A stretch of DNA of 42,179 nucleotides from Candidatus Aenigmatarchaeota archaeon (GCA_026397335.1 JAPLVB010000008.1:1-42179); one strand, 5' to 3'; shown: positions 29,196 to 38,766, counted from the first letter of the stretch. Numbers and translations are program-made. Notes: generated from the letters alone by a model not told the origin.

Positions 29196-29307
29196 TGGAC
29201 TGACCGGGATTTTCCGGGTAAGCCGGCCCTAGCACCGACTGCGGCCCCTTCGAACCCGGAGCCTCTGCCTTGCAAGGGCAGCGATCTACCAGTTGATCTA
29301 TCAGCCC
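29196..29307 (-). tRNA. tRNA-Ala(TGC) with T-loop intron (29210..29248)
   Basis: GGGCTGA/TCAGTCC acceptor, CTGCC-CTTGCAA-GGCAG anticodon arm, CCGGG-TTCGAA[39 nt]T-CCCGG T arm; 16S-23S spacer position. Confidence 0.9.
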
Positions 29308-29347
29308 ATAGTCTTTGTGAGCTTCTTTTGTGTTTATTGAGAAAAAT

Positions 29348-29390
<43 letters not shown>

Positions 29391-29496
29391 TGTCGGATAG
29401 TGAGACGATTCTCAGATATAGAGTTGCCTACCTTATTGCTGCCCATTGTTTGTTCCAAGTACGCACACCCTATACAATCACTTCGAATCTTGGAAA

Positions 29497-29515
29497 GAAG
29501 TTGCTTCGCAACTTC
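29497..29515. repeat. family A hairpin in 16S
   Basis: ggaaaGAAGTTGCttcGCAACTTCca. Confidence 0.85.
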
Positions 29516-30329
29516 CACCTAAAGCCCGATCATATTGCCCATCTCACCGTCTTACGACTTAGCCCACCTTGCAGAACTGTGGCTTGATTTTACCAAAAAG
29601 TAAAAGCTCGCCAAAGATCCACTCGGTTGGCTTGACGGGCAGTGTGTGCAAGGAGCAGGAACTTATTCGCCGCTAGACTTCACAAGCGTTTCTTTTTTGC
29701 GTATTTCTTTCCCAAGGCTTTCTTGAGAAAGCGTTAGCTTCCGTAAAGAAAGGCTTTTGATGACCAGCGACTACTAGGGATTTCGTCTTCACGAGGGCGA
29801 GTTGCAGCCCTCGATCTGGACCAAGATTGGTTTTGGGGATTGGCTCCTCCTTTCGGAGTGGCATCCTATTGTACCAACCATTGTAGGCCGCGTGTAACCC
29901 AGAGGATTAGGACCATACTGACCTGCCGTCGACCGCACCTTCCTCTGCTTTATCAGCAGCGGTCCCCTATGAGTACCGAAGCCAAATTGACCCCGTTGTA
30001 ACATAGGGCACGGGTCTTGTTCGTTACACGACTTAACGTGACACCTTTGCCGAAGCACTTTCAGTTTGAGTCCGCTCAACTGTTACAGAAGCGGCTTCTC
30101 ATGAAAGCGCTTTCACGGCACGAACTGACGACGGCCATGCAGCACCGCTCAGCTTGTCTGGTAAGGTCGTGAACCTGACCTTCATTCTGCTGTCGCCCCT
30201 GGTAAGGTTGAGGAACAGAACACTCATTTTCTAGATACTTTCGTATTAGAAGCGTTCGGTTTTTCCTCGCGTTGAGTCGAATTAAACCGCAGCCTCCACC
30301 CCTTGTGTGCTCCCCCGCCAATTCCCTTA

Positions 30330-30361
<32 letters not shown>

Positions 30362-30598
30362 ACCCACTTAATGGTTTCCCTACGACTCTGGATGCCCCCG
30401 TAAGACATCCAATGTCTAGTGGGTATCGTTTACAGCTGGGACTACGCGGGTATCTAATCCGCTTTGCTCCCCCAGCTTTCGTCCCTCACCGTCGGATCCG
30501 TTCTAGTCGAGCGCCTTCGCCATTCACCTGGCTATTGCCACCAAAGGCGGCAAAAGTCATCAGGTGGTCTTATTGGGATTATAGGAATGCAAAGGAAA

Positions 30599-30627
30599 GA
30601 CGGCTTGTTCAAGCAGAATAAGCCGTC
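30599..30627. repeat. family B hairpin in 16S
   Basis: ggaaaGACGGCTTgttcaagcagaatAAGCCGTCagtctatttt. Confidence 0.75.
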
Positions 30628-30894
30628 AGTCTATTTTACCCCTACCCCAATAATACCCTCGACCTCTCCCGGTCCCAAGCCTGGAAGTATTTCTAACAAG
30701 CCCTGCAGTCAGCTGCAGGATTTCATTAGAAACTTTCCAAGCCGGCTACGAACGCTTTAAGCCCAATAATCGTGATTACCACTCGTGGCGCAGGTATTAC
30801 CGCTTACCGTGTTGGGGGCGAATAAAGTCGCCACCAGCATGGCGGCTGGCACCTGTCTTACCCACCACTTATTCGCCAAGCTCGCCAATGGAAA

Positions 30895-30924
30895 GACGAC
30901 TTTGTTCACTCAGAATAAGTCGTC
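30895..30924. repeat. family B hairpin in 16S
   Basis: ggaaaGACGACTTtgttcactcagaatAAGTCGTCaaactatttt. Confidence 0.75.
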
Positions 30925-31121
30925 AAACTATTTTTGGACTTGGCAAAAGCTTCCTCAAACAGAGAAAGCACTCTGAATTCCTCCGTCACACTTGCGTGCA
31001 TTGCGGAATTTTCGCGCCTGCTGCGTCCCGTAGGACCTGGATTCTTGTCTCAGAATCCATCTCCGGGCTTCCTCTCTCAAGGCCCGTACCGATTATAGGC
31101 TTGTCAGGACTGTAACCTTCT

Positions 31122-31172
31122 CGGTTTTTCCGTAAACGCTTTTTGCAAAGCTTTAAACCGAAAAAGGGTTTT
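31122..31172. repeat. family C element in 16S
   Basis: CGGTTTTTCCGTAAACGCTTTTTGC...ACCGAAAAAGGGTTTT. Confidence 0.6.
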
Positions 31173-31576
31173 ACTCTGGCAACAACCTAATCGGCCGCAG
31201 CCCCATCCTTGGATTTAACGTAAAAGCATTCCAGCATATTACATCTATCCGGCGTTAGCCCCAGTTTCCCGGGATTATTCCAGACCCAAGGGCAGGTTAG
31301 CTACGTGTTACTGAGCTTTTCGCCCCGGTTTAACCCGAGACTTGCATGGCTTAGTCGAATTCAGATAGCAGTAACCTCCGGCAGGATCAACCGGAATTGA
31401 GTTTTGGCGGTTCTCCATTATGATTTTCTCAATAGAATTTCACAATGAGCCCACAAAGACCTTATTCGAACTTAAAATATCCTTTCAAGCTCACATAGAA
31501 AGCAGTTATCATTGCATGGTCGCCCGTGCTCATAACTACCCGGTCTCGCGACCGCAACAGAATTATATATTAGACA

Positions 31577-31587
31577 GCTATTTAAAT
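31577..31587 (+). promoter_or_regulatory. TATA-box-like element upstream of tRNA 3'-half
   Basis: CTATTTAAATG about 25 nt before the probable transcript start preceding the tRNA 3' portion. Confidence 0.45.
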
Positions 31588-31637
31588 GTTTTTGGGGTTT
31601 CAATTAGTCATTCAACACCCTATGGAGCGAAAACCTG

Positions 31638-31717
31638 TGCAGATATCCTTTGGTCCGAGTTCGAACGCACTGCTGGAGTAGGCACCTTCAGCAAAGCTGG
31701 ATATCTCGGCAGCGGCC
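31638..31717 (+). tRNA. tRNA 3' portion (anticodon-stem 3' side, variable loop, T arm, acceptor 3') with T-loop intron 31666..31703; 5' portion not found; identity unresolved
   Basis: CCGAG-TTCGAA|[38 nt]|T-CTCGG T arm, BHB TTCG-AA|C / TGGA-TA|T, acceptor strand CAGCGGC then C; no matching GCCGCTG-like strand upstream. Confidence 0.7.
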
Positions 31718-31852
31718 CTGCGGGGGTTCCCGAGTCAGGCCTTTTTCAGGAAAAGGCCCGAACGCCCAAAAGGAGCGCACGCGCTTCCAAATGAGGGTCT
31801 GAGGGAATGGCCAAATACAACAGGCTAGAGGGGCAGGTGGAACAGCTGGAAA

Positions 31853-31873
31853 GAAGTCGGCTTCGCCGCCTTC
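31853..31873. repeat. family A hairpin in tRNA-Leu intron
   Basis: ggaaaGAAGTCGGcttcgCCGCCTTCaaac. Confidence 0.8.
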
Positions 31874-31944
31874 AAACTGACGTTCCTGCCAGACTTAAGA
31901 GGCGTTGACGCATTGTCTTAAGTGCGATGAGAGCGATCGAGAAT

Positions 31945-31963
31945 GAAGGTGCTTCGCACCTTC
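31945..31963. repeat. family A hairpin in tRNA-Leu intron
   Basis: cgagaatGAAGGTGCttcGCACCTTCtatcgaaattcg. Confidence 0.85.
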
Positions 31964-32075
31964 TATCGAAATTCGTTCTATGACGAAACGACCCTGATAT
32001 ATCCTGTGGCTTAGTGCCTTCCTGGGTTCAAATCCCAGCCCCCGCATTTTTAAATCTTTTTTCCAATTTCTTAAC

Positions 32076-32522
32076 ATGGCTCTGAAAATCAACTTGCCAA
32101 GACTCATAGCCGTCGCAATTCTGTACGCAATAGCCGGCGAGATAATCATGACCTTAGGTGCCATGGCAGACATGAACTACTACCAGGATCCGAACTACTT
32201 CCCTGTCTGGAGCAAGATAATGATGCCCGCAGCAGGACCCCCTCCAGCCACATTTCTGTACATAGGTATTGCATTCCAGCTCATAACAGGATTCCTTTTC
32301 GCGCTGGTTTATGTGGTGGTAAAGGGGGCTGTTCCTGGGAAGGGATGGAAGAACAGGGGCCTCATGTACGGATTCCTTGTTTTCATGGTAGCGGGAATAC
32401 CCACAACACTCATGCTTATCCTGCTCGTAAACCTTCCGCTGGGCCTTCTGATATCGTGGATGCTCCAGTCACTGGTAGTATATCTGCTCATGGGCTTGGC
32501 AGCGGCAAAAATCCTGAAGTAG
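32076..32522 (+). CDS. membrane protein, four predicted TM segments
   Basis: ORF with four hydrophobic segments. Confidence 0.7.
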   Translation: MALKINLPRLIAVAILYAIAGEIIMTLGAMADMNYYQDPNYFPVWSKIMMPAAGPPPATFLYIGIAFQLITGFLFALVYVVVKGAVPGKGWKNRGLMYGFLVFMVAGIPTTLMLILLVNLPLGLLISWMLQSLVVYLLMGLAAAKILK

Positions 32523-32567
32523 GAAATGGTTTAATGGCACGTCTAAGAATTCGTAGTTATATTTAGC

Positions 32568-33689
32568 CTAATCCTTAAGAATAAATTTGTCCAGATTTTT
32601 CCTTGCCCTTTCCCTCTCTTTTTTGTGGTTTTCTAGGAACTTCTGGATTTTCTCTATCAGTATCGCTTTAAGCTCTCCTGTGAGCATTTTCCCTGATTTG
32701 TAGTCCTCATATATCTCCTTGAGTTTTTTGTCATCAGGCTCGAACATTATTCTGAGCCACTGATATGAAACGTCAACTTCAGGCACGCCGCCTTTCTCCC
32801 TGTGCTCCTTTATAGAGCCTCTCCCACCTGAGAAGGCATATTTCATTATCTTCTCTTCAACCTGCTCCGGTGTGTCTGTGGTGAATATGGTTGTATTCTG
32901 GCCTACAGAGGTGGACATTTTGCCAGGACCTGCCAAAGAGGGAAGGAATATGGAATGTATTGCAGTTGTTTTCGGGTATCCCAGCTTCGGGGCAACATCC
33001 CTGGCAATTCTCCAGTATGGGTCCTGGTCAATTGCTGCGGGTATAAGCGTTCTCACATTTCTTTTCTCAAGAACGCTCGGAAGGAAACACGGTGCTGCCT
33101 GCATGGCGGGCCAGAACATCATCCCTATGTTAGTCTCATTGGTGAATCCGAACACAGCTTTTGCAGAAGACGCTGTCACTTTTTTGGCAATCTGAATCGC
33201 CATGTTGTAAAGTGTTTTTGCATAATCAGTGTCCACGATTATAAAAGTTTTTTTGGGATTGAATCCCAAGGCTATAAAGTCTAGCGCATTATCGTATGCC
33301 CACGTTTTCGTTTTTTCTTTTGAAAGTTCGGGTTTGCAGAGGAACTTTTCATCGTCCGTTATCTGGAAATAAAGGTTAGCCCCCAAAGCATCTTGTAAAT
33401 ATTTTGTGAAAACCCACGGAAGCATGTGACCGAGGTGTGTTTTGCCTGAAGGCCCCCTGCCTGTGTAAAGAGCTATGGGTTTTCCCTCATCATATTCCTT
33501 GAGAGCAACGTCCAAATCCCTGTGAGAAAAGAAGACTTTTCTCCTTAGCATGAAGTGGCTGCTTCCTGCCTCTTTTTCCAGCTTCTTGATAAGCTCGTCC
33601 GTGAGGTGCTGTGTCCCGAATTCTTTTATGAGCTTCTCATAGTCTATATCTCCGGATACTTCCCATGGTGTTACAACCATTTTAGTCAT
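32568..33689 (-). CDS. trpS: tryptophanyl-tRNA synthetase
   Basis: GRGPSGKTHLGHMLPWVF, AAIDQDPYWRIARDVA, KMSTSVGQNTTIF. Confidence 0.95.
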   Translation of the reverse strand: MTKMVVTPWEVSGDIDYEKLIKEFGTQHLTDELIKKLEKEAGSSHFMLRRKVFFSHRDLDVALKEYDEGKPIALYTGRGPSGKTHLGHMLPWVFTKYLQDALGANLYFQITDDEKFLCKPELSKEKTKTWAYDNALDFIALGFNPKKTFIIVDTDYAKTLYNMAIQIAKKVTASSAKAVFGFTNETNIGMMFWPAMQAAPCFLPSVLEKRNVRTLIPAAIDQDPYWRIARDVAPKLGYPKTTAIHSIFLPSLAGPGKMSTSVGQNTTIFTTDTPEQVEEKIMKYAFSGGRGSIKEHREKGGVPEVDVSYQWLRIMFEPDDKKLKEIYEDYKSGKMLTGELKAILIEKIQKFLENHKKERERARKNLDKFILKD

Positions 33690-33707
33690 ACAGTTACCCT
33701 GTTTTGT

Positions 33708-34022
33708 TTACCCAATGTAACCACTTGAAGTGGAAATCGGTTTTGGCCTTTCCGGTACCTTGTTTGTTTTCGCGTCCTTCTCAATCGCATCCAGCTGGTT
33801 CTTTATTGCGTTCATAAGGTTTCTTGCGTTTATGGTGTTCATGACCACGTATGCCACGGGCATGTTGGTAGTGGAATCCCCGAATACTATCTTAATCATG
33901 TGCTCCTTTTTCTCCGCCTTCTTGCCCGTCCTGTCGGGCTTCCATGTGGTTGTGTAGTTGACTATTATAGCATCCGAATAAACAGGCCTTATGTTCCCAA
34001 ACTGTATCTCTTTCTTGTCCAT
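33708..34022 (-). CDS. conserved hypothetical (DUF3467-like) protein
   Basis: FGNIRPVYSDAIIVNYTTTW...KIVFGDSTTNMPVAYVVMNTINARNLMNAI. Confidence 0.55.
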   Translation of the reverse strand: MDKKEIQFGNIRPVYSDAIIVNYTTTWKPDRTGKKAEKKEHMIKIVFGDSTTNMPVAYVVMNTINARNLMNAIKNQLDAIEKDAKTNKVPERPKPISTSSGYIG

Positions 34023-34073
34023 ACTCTCACCTTACAATTGATATATAGACGTCTTTCAGACATCAATCCAAAA

Positions 34074-35156
34074 TCACCTCGTAACGTCCTGCTTCCTCAC
34101 GTACTCATCAAGCTCTCTCGCCCTGCTGTTGGTCTGGAAATGCTTCCTGACAGGGTCAAGAATCTCGTTCAGGTATTTTACAACCGCCTGCTTCACATCA
34201 GCCGGATGTATCTTCCCTTCCTCGTAAAGCTTTGAGAATTCCCTGTATCCCTCAATCTCTATATCCCCTCCGAATTTGCTCGGCCTCTCTATCCTTACCG
34301 TGGGGAACTTCTCGAAAATTATGTATTTCATGTACTCTGCAAGGGGGTTCTCATAAACATCTTTTGCCGTGCAGTAAGCCTTCTCGATTTTGCGCTTTAC
34401 ATCCGCAGGCGAATCTGTCATGAAGATTGCGCTGTCAGGGATTGACTTGGACATTTTCAGCTCTATTGTCTTCTCCGCTGTGGAAAGTTTTTCCGCAGAA
34501 GATCTCGGCGGTAGCAGTCCCATGAGCATGTGATGGGAGACTATGACAGGCTTCCAGAACCCCATTTTCGGCCCTATCTCCCTGGCAAGCACGTTCACCT
34601 TCCTCTGGTCCATCCCCAGCTGCGCTATGTCCGCGTCAAGGTGGAATATGTCAGCGCACTGCATGCACGGATAAAGGATTTGGGAGGCTTGCATGACCTC
34701 GCTCTCTTTCCTCCCCATTATCTGGCCGCACCTGATTATGCGGGACACGGTCGAGTTCCTGGCGACTTGCATCACTTTCTTCCAATACTTGTCATCCCTT
34801 GCGTGCTCACTCGCCCACACGAACTCCACCTTGTCCAGGTCCATTCCTGCTGACCTCCAGACCTCTATGAAATACTTCCCCACAGTCTGAATCCTTTCCA
34901 GGTCCCCGCCCATCTTGTTGTTCGCCCATGCGTGCCAATCCGCTATCAGGAACTTGAAATGGACGCCTGCCTTTGTCATCTTGTTTGTGTTTATGGCTCT
35001 CACAATTCCCTGGGCCACGTGGATTTTTCCGCTGGGTTCGAACCCATCATAGGCGATTGGTCTTGCCTTTGTCTCCAGAAGGTGTCTCAGCTCCTCTTCA
35101 GTGACTATTTCCTCCCCGACCTGCCTTATGAGTTCCATCCTTGATTCTGTGTCCAT
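34074..35156 (-). CDS. tyrS: tyrosyl-tRNA synthetase
   Basis: AYDGFEPSGKIHVAQG, LGMDQRKVNVLAREI, KMSKSIPDSAIFM; start taken at MDTESRMEL. Confidence 0.95.
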   Translation of the reverse strand: MDTESRMELIRQVGEEIVTEEELRHLLETKARPIAYDGFEPSGKIHVAQGIVRAINTNKMTKAGVHFKFLIADWHAWANNKMGGDLERIQTVGKYFIEVWRSAGMDLDKVEFVWASEHARDDKYWKKVMQVARNSTVSRIIRCGQIMGRKESEVMQASQILYPCMQCADIFHLDADIAQLGMDQRKVNVLAREIGPKMGFWKPVIVSHHMLMGLLPPRSSAEKLSTAEKTIELKMSKSIPDSAIFMTDSPADVKRKIEKAYCTAKDVYENPLAEYMKYIIFEKFPTVRIERPSKFGGDIEIEGYREFSKLYEEGKIHPADVKQAVVKYLNEILDPVRKHFQTNSRARELDEYVRKQDVTR

Positions 35157-35213
35157 AAGCACCGCTGTGTATAATTTGCGTGCTGATTTAAATTTGAAAA
35201 CCCATATATCTGC

Positions 35214-35894
35214 ATGGATTCTCATATCCCCCTTCCAGAGCCGCTTAACGCGATAATAAGCAGGCTTGAGCCAAAGTCCATAACCAATTTCTACGGAGGC
35301 CCCGGAACGGGCAAAACGAATTTGTGTCTTCTCGCCGCGATAGAGTGTATAAAGGGAGGGGGCTGCGTGACTTACATAGACACGGAGGGCGGCTTCTCAG
35401 CAGAGCGTCTCAAACAGCTCACCAAGAATCCAGAGCAAGCCCTCCAGAAAATCACCCTTATAGAGCCAAAGACTTTTGAGGAGCAGGGCAGAATCGTTCG
35501 AAGCCTGGAAAAACACAAAACCGACCTGATTATTCTTGACTCCGCAGTCGCCCTCTACCGCCTGGAATACGCAGACCCGAAGGCCGAGACTTTGGAGGCA
35601 CACCGCGAGCTTTCCAAGCAAATCTCCATTCTCTCAAACCTCTCCCGCGACAAGAACATCCCTGTGATAATCACAGCCCACACCTTCCAGAACTGGGACA
35701 CGGGAACGAACGAGATAGTGGGCGGTGACATGATAAAATACTGGTCTAAAGCGATTGTCTATCTGGAGCGCACGAACAAGACTTCAGAAAGGAAAGCTAC
35801 AATAGTCAAGCACAGATGGGTTCCAGAAGGTGGAACTGTGAAGTTTGTTATTGTGGAGGACGGGATAAAGCCGAGCGGGTTCAGGATATTTTAG
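35214..35894 (+). CDS. radB: RadB recombinase-like ATPase
   Basis: Walker A NFYGGPGTGKTNLCL, TYIDTEGGFSAERL, LIILDSAVALYRLE, VPVIITAHT. Confidence 0.9.
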   Translation: MDSHIPLPEPLNAIISRLEPKSITNFYGGPGTGKTNLCLLAAIECIKGGGCVTYIDTEGGFSAERLKQLTKNPEQALQKITLIEPKTFEEQGRIVRSLEKHKTDLIILDSAVALYRLEYADPKAETLEAHRELSKQISILSNLSRDKNIPVIITAHTFQNWDTGTNEIVGGDMIKYWSKAIVYLERTNKTSERKATIVKHRWVPEGGTVKFVIVEDGIKPSGFRIF

Positions 35895-36778
35895 GATAGT
35901 ATTTGCTTATTTGAAAACAAGTTCAAGGTTTTGGTGTTATTTGAGCAAAATGTTTTAAACTCGCAATAATTGCATTTCCATTTATTGCTTTCACCTACAG
36001 GTATCGCTTTTCTTTTTTCTAACCAGAATTCTTCAACAAAATCACAATCTCTCTTAAACAGTTCTGCATTAAACTGGAATTCATCACTACCAATTAACTT
36101 TTTTGTGATTTGGCTCTCATATCTGATTTGTAAATTGTCACTAATTTCTGGAAACCCTTTAATCATAGAAAAAACTTTTTGGGATAGTCTATTTATGTTT
36201 GGTTCTATGTTATCACCCATCTCTAAAAATTGTTTTTGAATGTCCTTTGTTATTGTACTTTTTTCATTTAGATTATAGAATGCTAATAAGTCGTTGTGAT
36301 TAAATTTACCGTCCTTTATAGAATCAAAAAGATGTTTATAGAGCATCAGTTGGAATCTCGTAACTCTTTTCTGGGATTCACTGGGCATATTATTAGAACC
36401 TCTGGTTTTAGTGTCAAGCATTAACAGTTTTCCATTCTTTAACACCAATTCATCAATACTGCCGAGAACAAATAAAGAATTGACTTTTCCGTATATAGGA
36501 AGTTCTCTTGTCATTTTTCCTTTAAGCAGTGTTGTTAATCCAACCAAACAATTGTTCAATCTTACCGCAATAAAGTCTTCAATTGTTCTCGGTTCAACTT
36601 TTATTATTACATATATTTCTTCATGCAAATCGGTGTGCCTTTCTTTGCCTTTTTGCATCTCTTTTGTTTTGACTCTGCCCTTTTCAAAACTAAATTCTAA
36701 TTGCTTTTCACACCATAGCTGAGCTGATAAATCTGTTACAGCAATTCCGTGCGGTCTGTATTTTTGCATTAAATTCAT
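35891..36778 (-). CDS. PD-(D/E)XK nuclease, Exo5 (exonuclease V)-like, with probable 4Cys Fe-S site
   Basis: VTDLSAQLWCEKQLEF, GSIDELVLKNGKLLMLDTKTR, FQLMLYKHLF, KWKCNYCEFKTFC. Confidence 0.75.
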   Translation of the reverse strand: MNLMQKYRPHGIAVTDLSAQLWCEKQLEFSFEKGRVKTKEMQKGKERHTDLHEEIYVIIKVEPRTIEDFIAVRLNNCLVGLTTLLKGKMTRELPIYGKVNSLFVLGSIDELVLKNGKLLMLDTKTRGSNNMPSESQKRVTRFQLMLYKHLFDSIKDGKFNHNDLLAFYNLNEKSTITKDIQKQFLEMGDNIEPNINRLSQKVFSMIKGFPEISDNLQIRYESQITKKLIGSDEFQFNAELFKRDCDFVEEFWLEKRKAIPVGESNKWKCNYCEFKTFCSNNTKTLNLFSNKQILS

Positions 36779-37314
36779 TTTATCAACCTCAATTCGTCTG
36801 GTTTTCTGAAACCTCTTTTTAGCAAAATATCCCTTTCTTTTAGAAGACAACTTCTATTATGTAAAATTGATTTGTTTATTTCACCATTCAACCAAGCTTC
36901 CATACAAGCTCTTCCGTTATCATTAAATGGATCATTATAATTTTGGATTTTTAATAGTTGAACGACATGTCGCTTTCCTTCAAATCTTTCTTTATTTAAT
37001 TCACGCTCAAATATAACTGGTTTTCTTAAGTGATGAAATAAAGTTCCGCATTCAAAATCTGAATTAAATGCATAAAATGGTCTTTTCAATTCAAGTAGAA
37101 TTTGTTTAGTTTTTTCTTTCAATCTATCTATAGAATTTATATTTTTAGCACAATGAATATTCAGTCCGTCTTTATTTATGAAACCAAATATAACGGGGAT
37201 TACCTCTTTGTATCTCCTAGAATCATTATAACCGCAAAAATTCCCAATAGTTTCTATATCTATAATCGTTCCTTCAAAACTTGATTTTATTCTTTCAGAA
37301 TGGATTTTAACCAT
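36775..37314 (-). CDS. RNase H-fold (DEDD-like) exonuclease candidate
   Basis: GTIIDIETIGNFCGY...PFYAFNSDFECGTLFHHL...LLKERDILLKRG; ATGA overlap with downstream nuclease. Confidence 0.55.
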   Translation of the reverse strand: MVKIHSERIKSSFEGTIIDIETIGNFCGYNDSRRYKEVIPVIFGFINKDGLNIHCAKNINSIDRLKEKTKQILLELKRPFYAFNSDFECGTLFHHLRKPVIFERELNKERFEGKRHVVQLLKIQNYNDPFNDNGRACMEAWLNGEINKSILHNRSCLLKERDILLKRGFRKPDELRLIK

Positions 37315-37409
37315 TTAATCACTATATATTTGTCTGAGTTACAGAATATAAACCTAAGTATAATTAAAAAAATTAACTAATGTAAGCATCAAAAATATAA
37401 AACAATATA

Positions 37410-37610
37410 TTATTTCCTAACACTCTCCACAAACTTCTTTACAGACCTGTCATAAGTCTTCTCCGCTTCTCTTGGAAATAAGCAGCCCGGAATCTCGCCA
37501 TTCGCGCGGTGGTGGCGTATACACTCGCAACACATGCCCTTTCTCGCGCATGAAGGGTACGTGCATCCGCAAGATTTGAGGTTTTCTGAACGGTTAACGC
37601 ATTCTTTCAT
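37410..37610 (-). CDS. small Cys-rich protein (DUF6485-like)
   Basis: CVNRSENLKSCGCTYPSCARKGMCCECIRHHRANGEIPGCLFP. Confidence 0.75.
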   Translation of the reverse strand: MKECVNRSENLKSCGCTYPSCARKGMCCECIRHHRANGEIPGCLFPREAEKTYDRSVKKFVESVRK

Positions 37611-38179
37611 GTTTTCACCTTCTTGACTTTATACATTCCCCCATGACCGGGAACAATCCAGTCAGCCAATTGCAAAACTTTCTTTCTGCTTTTTTCCAGC
37701 TCTTTTTTATCTGTGGCGTAACGGTCGTCTTTTGGATAGTTTTCTTTCCAGAAGACGTCTCCGCATATTGCAACAACACCTTCTTTTGTTTTTACCAGAA
37801 GCGTTATATTGTCATAGTTGTGACCGGGAGTTTTAACAATCCTGATATTGTCTGATAGCCGGATATCATCAGTGTCCCATTCTTTGAATTTGTCCTCATA
37901 CCACAAACCTGAATAATCTACAAAACTTGCTTTCTGAAATATTGAAATATTCTTGTAATGGTCTAAATGGGAGTGTGTAATGCACACAAAATTAACATCA
38001 TTCACAGTAAGGCCTTCTTTCCTTAGAGCATCAACGAGAATTTTCTGATTTTTCAAGGCACCAGGATCAACTATTATGATTATGTTTTTGTCCCTAACGA
38101 GAGTTATTGTGGAGCAAGCAGTTTCTTCTCCCATGCTGACCGTTTCATACCCTTCCACCAGAATTTTCACTTCAGCCAT
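37607..38179 (-). CDS. metallo-beta-lactamase-fold hydrolase (MBLAC1-like)
   Basis: CITHSHLDHYKN, TPGHNYDNITLLV, WIVPGHGGMYK. Confidence 0.92.
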   Translation of the reverse strand: MAEVKILVEGYETVSMGEETACSTITLVRDKNIIIIVDPGALKNQKILVDALRKEGLTVNDVNFVCITHSHLDHYKNISIFQKASFVDYSGLWYEDKFKEWDTDDIRLSDNIRIVKTPGHNYDNITLLVKTKEGVVAICGDVFWKENYPKDDRYATDKKELEKSRKKVLQLADWIVPGHGGMYKVKKVKT

Positions 38180-38766
38180 TATTTCACCTTCTCTATCGCT
38201 CCGCCCGGAGTTTTCTCCCCGAAAATCTCTGCCTGGAATTTGTATATCTTGCAGTTCTGGTCAAGCCACGAATCAGGAGCAAGTCCTGCCTTCATGCATG
38301 TGTGCTCAAGGAACTCTTCCGGGGAGAATTTGTGCTCTGTCGCGACCTGGGGAAGCAGCAGCCCGCTGTTCCAGCCCTTTCTGACAATCAGGCCGTCTTT
38401 TCCGATTTTCACGTTCTTTGGATAATCTTTGCAGTTTTTACATTCAATAAGCTGCGGCTTTGTGAGAATAGAGACTTCCATTATTATTTTTGGAAGCTCG
38501 GATTTTTGCACAGGCCTGAATCTCGAGTCCTGGCAAGCATGCACTGCACAGTCTGAAAGGGCTTTCCATAGCGGGTAAACAGGCTCCGGATAGCCTATGC
38601 AGCCGCGAAGCTCCTTTTTAGGATAAGTGTGTAGGCTAACAAAAGCTCCCAGGTTTTCAGAAAAAACTTCCGGCAGTTTTTCCTTTGAAGGGGTTTTGCC
38701 TGACAAGAAACATTCTGCACTCTTTCTGGCAAGCTTCACTGCAGCCTTTCCTTCTCTGAGGTCCAT
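38179..38766 (-). CDS. AMMECR1-domain protein
   Basis: AFVSLHTYPKKELRGCIGYPEPVYPLWKALSDCAVHACQDSRFRPV. Confidence 0.93.
   Translation of the reverse strand: MDLREGKAAVKLARKSAECFLSGKTPSKEKLPEVFSENLGAFVSLHTYPKKELRGCIGYPEPVYPLWKALSDCAVHACQDSRFRPVQKSELPKIIMEVSILTKPQLIECKNCKDYPKNVKIGKDGLIVRKGWNSGLLLPQVATEHKFSPEEFLEHTCMKAGLAPDSWLDQNCKIYKFQAEIFGEKTPGGAIEKVK

Larger units (their letters stand above)
31720..32046 (+). tRNA. tRNA-Leu(TAA) interrupted by at least three introns
   Basis: GCGGGGG/CCCCCGC acceptor, CTGGG-TTCAAAT-CCCAG T arm, variable arm GGC-TTAGT-GCC, reconstructed anticodon arm CAGG|A-CTTAAG|A-TCCTG; BHBs TCCC-GA|G / GGGA-AT|G and GGCA-GG|T / TGCC-AG|A. Confidence 0.85.

Noticed and set aside
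31391-31575. Second tRNA on minus strand (GGTCGCGAGACCGGGTAGTTATG...)
   Set aside because: Acceptor and T-stem pairing do not close; sequence is better explained as 16S leader and processing stem.
31605-31717. Naming the orphan tRNA half as tRNA-His because of the C after the acceptor strand
   Set aside because: Anticodon is not present in the piece and the loop pairing points elsewhere (GCN); identity left open.
34043-34066. GACGTCtttcaGACATC hairpin upstream of tyrS region
   Set aside because: Weak palindrome without GAAG/CTTC ends; may be chance.
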